From Nymphaea colorata (lineage: Eukaryota > Streptophyta > Magnoliopsida > Nymphaeales > Nymphaeaceae), in the NCBI RefSeq assembly GCF_008831285.2, contig NC_045147.1, positions 19,720,581 through 19,784,580 on the forward strand: a stretch of 64,000 nt of DNA. Reading direction: 5' to 3'. Below, piece by piece: positions 43,210 through 53,642 of the stretch. The notes under the pieces are model-generated. The model saw nothing but the letters and a program-made list of their open reading frames with translations, was not told the DNA's origin and ran no database searches. Every line of letters begins with the position of its first letter. Within the stretch, counting starts at the first letter, position 1. Made by a program: the position numbers and the translations under genes.

Positions 43210-44689
43210 AACAGTTATGAAAAAATAGGATAGTTTAAAAGTTTAAAATCCGATTAAGAAATCAAATTAGATTCATATTTAGGAAATGACATCCGCTTGG
43301 ATTTGGATTCGATCAGATTTACTTTTAAATAAATATCCTACATCCAATGCTCTAACATTTTGAAAATTTGGTCGTATTCATATTTGGATATGATTGTAAA
43401 AATCGGACTCAGACTAGATTCGGATTGTCAAATTGGATTACGGATTCAGATTTGGATCTTGACAACAACCGTTTAAGTGGACAAATTCCTACTGAAACAC
43501 CCCAGTCAACAATATCTTAGCGTCGGTGGAATTCGAGAAGTTAAATGTCGTACTACTGGTGCATGACATTTTTAAGCTCAAGTATGGATATGACGACAGA
43601 AAAGGAAAACCTTTTGGAAAGATAAAAATCAAAATCGAGAAAGTAAAAAGATTTATATCTTTTTAAAAAGTTATTAAAACGTCCTCCTGCTCTTATTGTG
43701 TATGTAGGTTACATGCACCTAACCTAACGGCGCACACAACTCATTCTACCCATGAAAATGAAAATTGATTCACCCATGAAAATTATTAAAACGTACTCCT
43801 GCTGTTATTGTGTATGAGTACCCATTTCCATTTCCATTTCCATATGCTTTTGATGTTGGAAGCGAGTGGGTCGACCAGAAGGATCGCACCATTCATGACA
43901 AGTTGGACACTTAACTGGCATGAAATGGTCAAGGCGCAGACAGGAAGGTGCCAGGCAGCTAGTTAGGGTTCCTGGCTGCCAAGAATTTACAGCTGCCTTG
44001 GATAGAGACGGACATCATGTTCCTCTTTCAATTTTGAGAATAATCAGACTTTTGTTTTGGTTTATGACATTTGATTTCAAACATTAGCACCCAACACTTT
44101 TTTATATTATTGGCTTCAGTTTTGGCTTTTCCAATTTTTGAAGCGCTTATCTTTTTAAATTTAGTGTGTTTTGATTTTTAATTTTAAAATACATTTATAA
44201 AATATAAATAAAAAGAATACAAACTTGTATTGACCTCCATGTATACTGATGTAGACTGATATAATGTAACATTAAGAATAGTGAAAATGTGAGATCCATA
44301 TCTTTTTTTTTCTTGGTATAAAAAGATAGTTCTATCACATTACCAATTTTCTTGCAAGGCTCCATCAGAACGCCACATTATCAACACTCATGCAAGACTT
44401 CATCTAAACACCACGTGATAAATATATATATATGTTATTATATCGTGCTATCATTTTCAAGGAAGACTTCGAATAGAACCCTCAGCGCATCGGAATCGCA
44501 TATTATCTTTACATCATGCAAGACTGAGACTGAGAGTCACGGGCATCATTGTCTAAGGTGTCTTTTGTTGCCCCGTCGCTCACGGAAGGCATGGTTGATA
44601 TCATTGTCGAAGGTCCCGTTGCTCACGGTGGGCGTGGGTCGCCTCCTTCTTTATTGTGGCGATGGTTTCTCTATGATTTTTTCCTTCGA
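43210..44689. repeat. Duplicated spacer, copy 3
   Basis: 43210-43760 matches 16510-17000 and 27850-28330, including the scrap CAACCGTTTAAGTGGACAAA. 43830-43960 (AAGCGAGTGGGTCGACCAGA) matches 50840-50930. 44100-44420 matches 17490-17790. 44520-44660 has the GCCCCGTCGCTCACGGAAGG cassette. No gene. Confidence 0.5.
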
Positions 44690-45215
44690 ATTGATATCGT
44701 TGCACATAACAATATGAACACTGATCCTATTGGTATTCAAACATGCACAGACACCCACGACTTTCAAATTTTTTGAGACCGACATTAGGAGTGATCTTTG
44801 CAACTTGTACCCCATTAGAGACTAATAAACGAAAGGCTGTGTTGGCTTTTCCGGCCGCCTGAGAGCCAGTGGTCTTTTATTTCCACTCGTATGGTGGACC
44901 ATTTTCCACATATACCAAGGTTTAAACGAGTTCAACTGAGTCGAGCTTTCCCTAGCTAAGCTCAATTATCTTGTTTCATCAAGTTTATTTTTCAACTTGA
45001 ATTGGCCTCCCCACAGTTGGATGCTGCAATAGTGCAATGCCTTGCATCTCCTTAATGCTGAACACGGAAGACCAAGCTAAAGCTGCTTTGGATTGAAAGG
45101 GACCTGATGCCCCTCTTTTTCTTTACCAACAACATCTATAACGTGATCTTTCTACTCCTTCCCCCTTTTACTTAGCAGCCAACTCCATCCACCAACAGTC
45201 GAGCGAAGGAGTCCC
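44690..45215 (+). repeat. RLP upstream segment, duplicated
   Basis: 44690-45130 nearly duplicates 31640-32070 upstream of the intact 32604 gene. After the common part it runs into a leader-like stretch (AGCAGCCAACTCCATCCACC) before a short RLP scrap. Confidence 0.55.
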
Positions 45216-45311
45216 ATGCAAAATTGGGTTCCTCTTCCTCTTCTAACGTTCCGCCTTGCGCCATTATTGTCGTGGCAATCTCTTAGCATATTTTCGTTTT
45301 TTTCAATTTAA
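45216..45311 (+). pseudogene. RLP leader-peptide relic
   Basis: ATG at 45216 opens 31 codons. The pattern PLPLLTFRLAPLLSW then SLSIFSF aligns with SPFLLFGLVEILSW then SISTLF in the group A leaders and sits where a leader would be. It stops in AT-rich DNA with no LRRNT. Probably the 5' stub of an RLP whose body was lost. Confidence 0.45.
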
Positions 45312-46240
45312 AAAAAAAGTTACAATTTTAACTTGATGTCAGAAACTAAAAAATTGAAAAGAATGTAAATTTGTTTGAGCTCCAAACCGATAGATACGAT
45401 GCATTGACAGAAGCAAAATTTAAATTTCCTTTCTGTTCGTACATGGAATACATGACCATATTTTATTAACACCCGTCCAATCAAGTCATAGTCATACTTT
45501 AAACATTCTCTTAAGTCTCTTTAGGTAAAAAAAAAAAAAAAAAAAAGGACCACTTTTTAATTTAAAAGCATATTGTTAACATTAATATCTTTCAACGTAT
45601 CAAAATTTAATTGGATTTCAGAAAAATCAGACATCGATATTAATGCCGTGTCATTTTCACAAGCAATAGGACACACAGGCCGATAGGCCACTGCTGCATA
45701 TCCGTGTGCCTTACCTTTGTTGTTTTCTTGGTAATTAAAAATTTAATTGATTTTAAATATTTTTGGAAAATTAAAAACTTTAAACAATAAACTTATGTGG
45801 GTTCTACACCCATATGATGTGTGTCGGCTCATGTGGGCCGATGTTAACAACAATAATGGAAATGTGCCCGCTTAAATTTGAAGTAATAACAAAGTACGTT
45901 CCAAACAATATTTTTTTTCTTTTTTAATAACAAAATGGATCAAACCCAGATCGGGATCGATTCTCAACATCAGGTTTTCTTTTTTTTTTTCTTTTTTTTT
46001 TAAAACTTTTGGTTATTCATTTGCTCTTTTGTTCAAAAGTATATCGGCCTATGCGTACCTGTGCCATTTAAAATCAGCATCAGTATTCAACTTTTGATAC
46101 GTATCAATCAACATCGGCCGATTGCAATCGATTTTATCGATGTTGGGACAATGCTATTAATGAAGATTGTAAATTGCAGCAATGTCGGACGCACATCTTT
46201 CTTTGGGACAAACTCCTTCATTTGTAACTCTAGCCAGTAC
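45312..46240 (+). promoter_or_regulatory. Upstream region of RLP 46362
   Basis: 45560-46080 matches 10930-11500 (CTGTTAACATTAATATCTTT, CCCATATGATGTGTGTCGGC). 46165-46240 matches the -150 region of the 12194 and 53643 copies (GCAGCAATGTCGGACGCACA, TTTGGGACAAACTCC). An A-run at 45527-45546 and T-runs near 45975 are plain homopolymers. Confidence 0.45.
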
Positions 46241-46298
46241 TTTATTTAAACCCCTTCTTCTCATAGGACTTTATTTAAACCCCTTCTTCTCAACCTCT
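46241..46298 (+). promoter_or_regulatory. Tandemly duplicated TATA-like core promoter
   Basis: ACTTTATTTAAACCCCTTCT occurs twice, 29 bp apart. The TATA-like TTTATTTAAA boxes are at 46241-46250 and 46270-46279. The second keeps the usual spacing of about 83 bp to the ATG. The other group A genes have one box. Confidence 0.7.
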
Positions 46299-46361
46299 GC
46301 ATTTCCAACTCATTTGATCAACCAAGACAATATCACTCTAGGCATTGCGCTACTCAAGCCA

Positions 46362-48872
46362 ATGGCATTTCGTGTTCTTTCTCCTTTTCTTCTTTTTGGG
46401 CTCGTAGAAATACTTTCATGGGGAGTTTACAGTATCTCCACCCTTTTTCTATTGCTCCATATAAGAGGAGAGGGGGTGATGAAAGGCGACGCAGCATCCT
46501 GCCTCCCCAACCAAAGCTTGGCCCTTTTACAATTCAAGCAAAGTCTATCCCAAGGGTCGCTGCCATTGTTAAGCACGTGGAAGAATGAATCAGATTGTTG
46601 CAAGTGGGAGGGAATCTCATGCGACCATACCACCGGCTTTGTCACCGGCGTCGAAATCTGGAATCTCCGAGTGCAAGTCAGTGATCCAAACTCTTCCTTA
46701 TTTCAACTTTCTCACCTCCAAAATCTTGATCTCAGCGGCAATTTGGTCATTGGTGCGATCTTATCGAGATTGTCGGAACTCACTGACCTCACCGATATTC
46801 GGCTTTCAGACTGCAACTTAAGCGGTCCCATTCCTGAATCCTTCAAACAACTTTCAAGCCTAACCTATCTAGACCTTAGCCGAAACGGATTGAGTGGAGA
46901 AATTCCCCTAGGTATAGTAAAACTCCCCAACCTGCAGACACTGCGCCTTGGTAACAACAAGTTAAATGGTTCCTTTCCTGAATTTGGTAATGAGTTTTCT
47001 CCATTAGTTGATGTCGATCTTTCATATAACATGTTGGATGGGGAGATTCCTCCTTCCATAATTAGAAAGGTGCCTCACCTTGAAGTGTTAGCCATTCAAT
47101 GGAATGGATTTAATGGTACCATCGACTTCTCCTTATTCCAAAATATGGGGAATCTTTCAATTTTGGACCTTTCTTGGAACAATTTGACAGTTGAGTTTCC
47201 CAAAACTGTTTATGTCAACCATTTGGTTCCAATTTTTCCGCATCTAGAAATATTATACTTGATGTCTTGCAACATCAAAGGGAAGGTGCCAACATGGGTG
47301 TGGAGACTACCAGAACTTCAGTATTTGGATCTGTCACATAACAAGCTCGATGGTTTTGAGGAAGCGGTCAATATTAATGGCTCAAGGACCTTCGATCTTC
47401 CATCGATATTCAACACAAGCTTGTCGTTGTATATGTCGAACAATAACATCAAGGGAACGATCCCGTCCTCACTCTTCTGCAATTTGTCCACATTATGGCG
47501 TCTACACCTATCCGAAAATAACCTGACAGGTGCCATACCAGATTGTTTAACCAACTTGACCGGGTTAAATGAGTTAGACCTCAGCAAGAACCAACTACAG
47601 GGTCAGATTCCCAGAAAACTCATTTGTGGTTCCCAGTTTTTAATATCCATTGACTTGAGCGACAACCAATTCACAGGTGAAATGACAAGATTGCTCTATA
47701 ATTGTAGCAATAATTACTTGGTGGTACTTGACCTGTCAAACAACAGACTCACAGGTAGTTTGCCAGACAATTGGCCCACAGCTTTTGATGAACTTGTGGT
47801 GTTGGACTTGAGCAGCAACCAACTACAAGGCCCAATTCCAGAAGAGTTTAGCAATTCCTCCACACCAGCTTTACAAGTGTTCAACCTCAATGACAATAAA
47901 TTGGTTGGCAGGATACCCAGGAATCTTTCTACGTGCAGCGAATTGACGGTTATAAATTTGAGCAACAATGAGCTGAGTGATGTTTTCCCCTTTTGGCTTG
48001 GGCATTTGGACAAGTTGAGTGTGTTGGTGTTAAGTTCCAATAAATTGCATGGCTCCATTAGCTCTCTCTTCTCCATGCATCTATTTTCTTCATTGTTAAT
48101 CCTTGACATTGCTGGGAACCAATTGAAGGGACATATTCCCTCTGCCCTTTTTCAAAATTTTAGTTCCATGAAGAGGAAGCAAACAAATGTTAGCTTTGAG
48201 GACCCATCAGCTCTACCATACACCACAAATTGGGAAAGATTGTTATTAACCATCAAAGGACAGAGCCAAAAATGGAGGCTGATTACCATTTTGACATGCA
48301 TTGATTTGTCCAACAATCTATTCACTGGAACAATTCCTGAAGATATAGGTGCACTAGACATGCTCTATTCGTTGAACTTGTCACGGAACAACCTGAACGG
48401 TCCCATCCCGACGTCATTCGGACAATTGCAAAGCATAGAGTCGCTGGACCTTTCTCATAACAAGTTATCAGGAAGTATACCTAAGGAGCTTGCACACGAT
48501 ACATTTCTCTCTACCTTGGACTTGTCATATAACAATCTTCAAGGGAGAATCCCTCAAGACAACCAGTTTGACACATTCAATGCTACTTCATTTGAAGGCA
48601 ATCCAGGACTTTGTGGACCACCACTGCCAATCTCATGCCCAAGTGCCAACAGTGAGCCTCAAGGCTCCATTAATCATGTCAATGAAATGGCCCGAGAGCC
48701 ACACTGGGAGTATTTAGCAGCAGGGATTGGCTACGCTGTGGGTTTCTTGACAACCATACTGCCCATCTTGTTTATTCGAAAAGTGGGGACTTGGTTTTGT
48801 GTTCATGTGGACAGGGCATTTGAGACCTGCATTAATATTCCTCCTTTATCATGGAGTTTCTGCAAAGCATAA
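46362..48872 (+). CDS. Intact LRR receptor-like protein, 836 aa (group A)
   Basis: Predicted plasma-membrane RLP, closest in layout to 32604. ATG 46362 is chosen by alignment of the leader (AFRVLSPFLLFGLVEILSW), although the frame is open from 46182. LRRNT C47, C79-C80 and C87 (ESDCCKWEGISC); LRRs to about 740; island domain with TIKGQSQKW; cap GNPGLCGPPLP; transmembrane helix about 784-805 (YLAAGIGYAVGFLTT); tail ending SFCKA; no kinase. One complete 24-residue LRR is missing: NIKG is joined directly to KVPTWVW near 47280, where paralogues have GEFPWFLQN through HNNISG. About 420 bp (47580-48000) is nearly identical to the 12194 copy, while adjacent parts resemble 32604/22505, so the gene is a mosaic. 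Confidence 0.93.
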   Translation: MAFRVLSPFLLFGLVEILSWGVYSISTLFLLLHIRGEGVMKGDAASCLPNQSLALLQFKQSLSQGSLPLLSTWKNESDCCKWEGISCDHTTGFVTGVEIWNLRVQVSDPNSSLFQLSHLQNLDLSGNLVIGAILSRLSELTDLTDIRLSDCNLSGPIPESFKQLSSLTYLDLSRNGLSGEIPLGIVKLPNLQTLRLGNNKLNGSFPEFGNEFSPLVDVDLSYNMLDGEIPPSIIRKVPHLEVLAIQWNGFNGTIDFSLFQNMGNLSILDLSWNNLTVEFPKTVYVNHLVPIFPHLEILYLMSCNIKGKVPTWVWRLPELQYLDLSHNKLDGFEEAVNINGSRTFDLPSIFNTSLSLYMSNNNIKGTIPSSLFCNLSTLWRLHLSENNLTGAIPDCLTNLTGLNELDLSKNQLQGQIPRKLICGSQFLISIDLSDNQFTGEMTRLLYNCSNNYLVVLDLSNNRLTGSLPDNWPTAFDELVVLDLSSNQLQGPIPEEFSNSSTPALQVFNLNDNKLVGRIPRNLSTCSELTVINLSNNELSDVFPFWLGHLDKLSVLVLSSNKLHGSISSLFSMHLFSSLLILDIAGNQLKGHIPSALFQNFSSMKRKQTNVSFEDPSALPYTTNWERLLLTIKGQSQKWRLITILTCIDLSNNLFTGTIPEDIGALDMLYSLNLSRNNLNGPIPTSFGQLQSIESLDLSHNKLSGSIPKELAHDTFLSTLDLSYNNLQGRIPQDNQFDTFNATSFEGNPGLCGPPLPISCPSANSEPQGSINHVNEMAREPHWEYLAAGIGYAVGFLTTILPILFIRKVGTWFCVHVDRAFETCINIPPLSWSFCKA

Positions 48873-49959
48873 CATATTATACCCATCGGACTTTTGTTTG
48901 TTGTAATATTTGTTTCATGTTCGCCTTTCAATTTCAAGTTCTACGTTTTTCGAATACATAAATTTCATGGACTGTATGTGGTTTGGGAGAAAATTAGATT
49001 GAATGTTGATAACGAGCTTGAGGCCTTGTTGCTGTTTGACCTTCTATAGTTCCCGTATGTACATTGAGTATCATATTTTGATTAGTGTCATGCGAGTGGC
49101 CTAATGTAAAGGTACTAATTAAGTAGTGGGGGTTTTGTTTATTTTTTCTAAAAAAAATGGTATTTTGTTATAATTATATTTTTTCCTGATGGCTGAAGTA
49201 AGTTGCATCTAAAGTATCCCCATTAATCCTTATGTGAATGCCCTCCATACGTTTCATCAATACAAAGGGGTTAGTTAATTTAGACGGCATATGTGACAAC
49301 GTAACAAGCTATTCTAAGAAGCAATTAAGTTATTCACACTCTCGTGCAAATTGATTGGATATAGATCGTCCAAAGTATCAAATATGCCTTTTGCAGAATT
49401 TAAAAAGAATTTTGATTTCTGCATCCAATCATTTGTGCAATTGTGTCTATTTCTAATGACTAATTTGTCGATGAAAAAATGATATGGGTATTATATACGT
49501 ATATATAATAATGTTTTTTGTTTCATACCTGCTCTCCTACGGGGATATGATTGTCTAGGATTCATACTTGGTCCAGTTTTGCATTTATATATAAAGTTGT
49601 ATCGGTTTCACACTGGTAGGAGATATTTGAGCAGATAGGGTTTGATATTTAACAATGACAACAGAAATAAATGTAAAAGCTGAATGAAGTTAAAACTGTG
49701 AGAGAGCAGTAGAGTTCACACGTCTTTTGGGTAAACCCCACGAAATATTGACATCAATGAATAGGACGTGTTGGTCGCCCCATTCTTCATGATGAGCACT
49801 GCCATTCTTCACGTTGGAACCATCTCCACAGCTAGCCAGTGGTGGAGTTGCAAGTTTTGAAGCAGTCGAGTCACTAACTCAGACCTAATGTGTGCCGCTC
49901 CTGTTGACGATGAAGGGAAAATTGGGGATTCCGGATTTGAATCTGATATCAACTGAACA
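48873..49959 (+). repeat. Group A RLP 3' flank, copy 4
   Basis: Follows copy 1 from CATCGGACTTTTGTTTGTTG to TTCATACTTGGTCCAGTTTT, then joins at about 49585 to sequence matching 16256 (TATAAAGTTGTATCGGTTTC), so some 650 bp present in copy 1 are absent here. No gene. Confidence 0.65.
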
Positions 49960-51184
49960 GTTGTTTATATCCAATTGAGAAAATAAATTAGATTTATATT
50001 TAGGAAATGACATCCAGATGGGTTCAGATTCGATCACATTTTAGTTTTAAATAAATATTCTACATCCAATGCTCTAATATTTTAAAAATTGGTCATATTC
50101 ATATTCAGATATGAACGTAAAAATTGGATTCAGACTAGACCCGTTTTGTTAAATCAGTTTATGGATTTAGATTTTGACCTTCACAACAACAGTTTAAGTG
50201 GAAAGGATTCAGACTAGAACGTAAAAATTGGTCATATTCATATTCAGATATGACGGCAGGAAAGGAAAACCTTTTGGGAAGATAAAAATGGAAACCAAAA
50301 AGTAAAAAGATTATACTTAAAAAAAAAAAAAAAAAAACTATTAAAATGTCCTCTGCTCTGCTCTTATTGTGTACGTAGGTCACATGCACCTAACCTAACG
50401 GCGCACACAACTCATTCTAAAGTGGTGGTAGGTGGAGGTAATAAATTTGGGTGGGCATGACTTGACTCATGTTTTTCCTTTTTGGCTTCGCCATTGGGAA
50501 TAAATTCCAATAAATTGGGATTGGGAGGGTTGCTTTCTATTGGCGTCGAAAACATATTACATTATGGGCGGGGTAATATAAAACTTCAAAATGAATGAAT
50601 CCTGACTTTCTGATGTCCTTCTTGTTCAATGGCAACTGCAGCATTGTCATCATACTGGGCTATCATGATGTTGCCGTGCTTAAGTTATTTATATGTGAGG
50701 ATAATTAATTACAATTCAATTCGAATAACAGTCGTACATAAATTTGAAAAATTAAATTCAAAATCATAGTATGAGTACCCATTTCCATTTCCTTATGCTT
50801 TTGAATAGGGAAAGGGGGAACTTCTAATTTTTGAAGTTGGAAGCGAGTGGGTCGACCAGATGGATCGAAACATTCAAGACAAGTTGGACGCTTAACTAGT
50901 AATAAATTGGAATGAAATGGTGAAGGCGTTGCATCTCCTTGCGAAATAAATGCTAAGCACGGAAGGCCAAGCTAGCTAGGATTCCTCGCTGGCAAGATTT
51001 TACAGCTGCCTTGGATTGATACGGACCTGATGCCCCTCTTTTAATTTTGAGAACAATCAGTCTTCTGTTTTGGTTTAGTGTCCCAAAAGTTAATCAGATC
51101 AACTGACATTTGATCTCAAACATTACGACCCTAAACACTTTCTTTAATACCATCAGTTTTGGTTTCTCCAGTGTACAAATGAAG
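49960..51184. repeat. Duplicated spacer, copy 4
   Basis: 49960-50420 matches the AAATCAAATTAGATTCA family. 50430-50745 matches 28460-28735 and retains an RLP-like scrap (TGTTTTTCCTTTTTGGCTTC, as in DVFPFWL). 50840-51100 matches 43850-44060. No gene. Confidence 0.5.
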
Positions 51185-52288
51185 CGCTTATCTTGTTCGA
51201 TCTCGTCCGGAGCATAACACGTTTTGTTTTCATTGCAGATTTACTTGTTTAGCTACTTGTGAGTGAGAAGGGTGAGCTCTATCCTAACGCATCACTTGTA
51301 CAAGAATATATTTCGTTTCCCTCGTTGGAGAGAAGAAAATCAGGGTACCTGGTAGTAACAAGCTTGTGCAAGAAGCGTTCGTTGATGAATGAACCTTTAC
51401 GCTTTTAACTGATGGTACAATCAATGCTCAATCATATGCAAGTTTCCTACAGTAAAGGCTTAAAAAGGAAAAGGTGCTTCAGAATTTTCCGACCAGTATT
51501 GGATGGCTGGATTAAAGGGGCTTTATTCTTTGAACTTATTGAATAACCTAAATTCATAGTCATATATGCCTAGGGCACTTGCAATGAATGCAGTCACTTG
51601 ACCTGTCAATTTCAGCTATTATGCTTTTCTGATGCGTCATTTTTTTGGAATGAATGTTGTTTGGGAGAAAATTAATGCGCCTGCTGACAAAGCGATGCAT
51701 GAGTGTCCAATTCTTCTTGATGAATGAACTTCAATCTTTGCACAGCGAATATGAACTAGATTCTGATGATATGCAAATAACGTAGTATTGGTGCGTTCAT
51801 TTATTTTTCCAAAACTAGTGTTTTCATAGCATGTGTTCGTTTTTTGATACGAGCTGCGGCATTAATACTTATTGGCAAAAGAAAGTCGTAGAATATCGGT
51901 ACCCAAGAGATGACCTTTTATGATGTAAATCACTTCCATTAGCGTTTCCTGCCAGATTTCTGCTTCTGATCTTTTCAAGTTTTCTGAACTCATCATCCAC
52001 CTATTCATCACCTCACATAAATCTACATACCCACATAAAGTTGCCAAAGGTCGGATATATCCTGTGACCAACTAGTCACATTAAGACTTATATCATCAAC
52101 TAGTCGTATTTGGATTTAATATCCGTTTGCAACCGAGTCCAAACCTGAGTACGAGACCCAACAATAATCCAACAAATATCCGACCAGGTCGCAGAAAATA
52201 TCGGATCTCATGTTGTGGGTTCTGGATTTAGCTTTCAAAGACGCAACCCAATCTCGTGGCTGTTCACCAATTCATGACCAACTGTAGG
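51185..52288 (+). repeat. Orphan group B RLP 3' flank, copy 3 of 3
   Basis: Begins like 40260 (CGCTTATCTTGTTCGATCTC, TCCGGAGCATAACACG) with the final RLP codons but no gene, then parallels 40300-41400 closely. A small deletion relative to 40370-40420 is seen near 51290. Non-coding. Confidence 0.65.
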
Positions 52289-52639
52289 AACCTATGGAAA
52301 TCTAATCCAAGTGAATTGGAAACATTGAATATGTTGGATTTGCGTTTTGCTTTTGCTGAAGAAAAAGGCCTCTCGTAATGGCGTGGAACAAAAATCTGCA
52401 GCTGCGGTGAAACCTTTCATAAATCCGAAGCAATACCAAAATTAATCCGGGGCAGTGTATAGAACAGAACTTACATCAAGAAACAAGAAAAAAATGCGAG
52501 GGCGTTAAGTGATTATTTGTATAGGCTGCGGATTTTTGTTCCACGGCACTACGAGAGGCCTCTTTGTTCAGTAAAAAGCAAAACGCAGATCCAACATATT
52601 CAATGTTTCCAATTCGCTTGGATTAAGTTTCCCTAGGTT
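52289..52639. repeat. Inverted repeat, about 115-bp arms
   Basis: Left arm 52289-52405 (AACCTATGGAAATCTAATCC ... AAAAATCTGCAGC) and right arm 52525-52639 (GCTGCGGATTTTTGTTCC ... GTTTCCCTAGGTT) are reverse complements at roughly 90 percent identity, with a spacer of about 119 bp. The left arm continues the duplicated flank (compare 9205-9310, where no inverted arm exists). Transcription through it would give a long hairpin RNA. Confidence 0.85.
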
Positions 52640-53590
52640 ATATTCTGGTTTGAATGAAAAATCCAATTTCAATTTGGCTAACCAATTTTCTCCCACAAAA
52701 TATGCTTGTTGCATGTAAATTTGCAAGGAATCCAGGCATCAACCAACATTTTGCAAGGTTCCCAGATCGAGATCCAGCATGCATTTAATCGGGTCAATTC
52801 AGAAGATGATCCGAACCTTTTAAGGCAATGACTTGGATGTTGAGCGATGCCCATCTTCTAAAGGGAATGAGGAATTTATAAGTGGTTAAAAACCGCCGAC
52901 ATTTATCAGTAGTACTGTTTAAGTTTGATATTCTCAATCTTGGAGTACCTTAATTTGTATAATCAGCTGCTTGATTACCTTATTAATTTAATAAGATGTT
53001 GTGGAGGATTCAAACATCGACCGAACTTTCTCAATTTAATACATATTAGTTTAGGCTCTAAATCATGATTCGATTTAGGACAAGCAATATTATATGGGTA
53101 GAACTTCAACTGAAAAACAGAAAAATAAAATAATGAACTATCAGTGGATTCCATTAACCAAGATTTGCCGGGAGTAATGGTCAGGCCTTTTATTACCAAT
53201 TTTTGATACAATTAGCATCTGCCGATTGCGATCGATTTGATCGACGTTGGGTGCCCATCTTTACGCACAACTTCAAAGCCAGTCCCTCCCTTCATGTTCA
53301 CCAATAAAGTTGGGTTGCTCCATGGGCATATATATGATGAAGGCATTGTGTATTGAGAGCCAGTAGCCTCAATGAATATTGGCGGAAAGAAAAGCTTAGC
53401 CGCTTGGTAGAATGGGATTAATTATGAAAATCTTAACTCAACATGGACGAGCTAGCAGTTCGCCAACCCGGCCTTATTATATGGTTGCATAGTTGGTCCA
53501 ATGCTATGAATGAAAATCGTAATTTGCAGCAACGTCAGACGCACATCTTTTTTGGGACAAACTCAAAAAATTTGCAACTCTAGCCAGTCC
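52640..53590 (+). promoter_or_regulatory. Upstream region of RLP 53643
   Basis: 52645-52960 matches 10360-10690. 53235-53590 matches 11660-12095 (GTTGGGTGCCCATCTTTACG, CAGCAACGTCAGACGCACAT). The minus-strand frame 52975-53211 has no recognisable domain. Confidence 0.5.
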
Positions 53591-53600
53591 TTTATTTAAA
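53591..53600 (+). promoter_or_regulatory. TATA-like box of RLP 53643
   Basis: TTTATTTAAA in the conserved setting, but only 43 bp before the ATG. Relative to 12194, the leader lacks about 40 bp (the ATCACTCTAGGCATTGC part). Initiation 25-30 bp downstream would leave a very short 5' UTR. Confidence 0.6.
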
Positions 53601-53642
53601 CCCCCTTCTCCTCATTTCCAACTCATTTGATCAACCAAGCCA

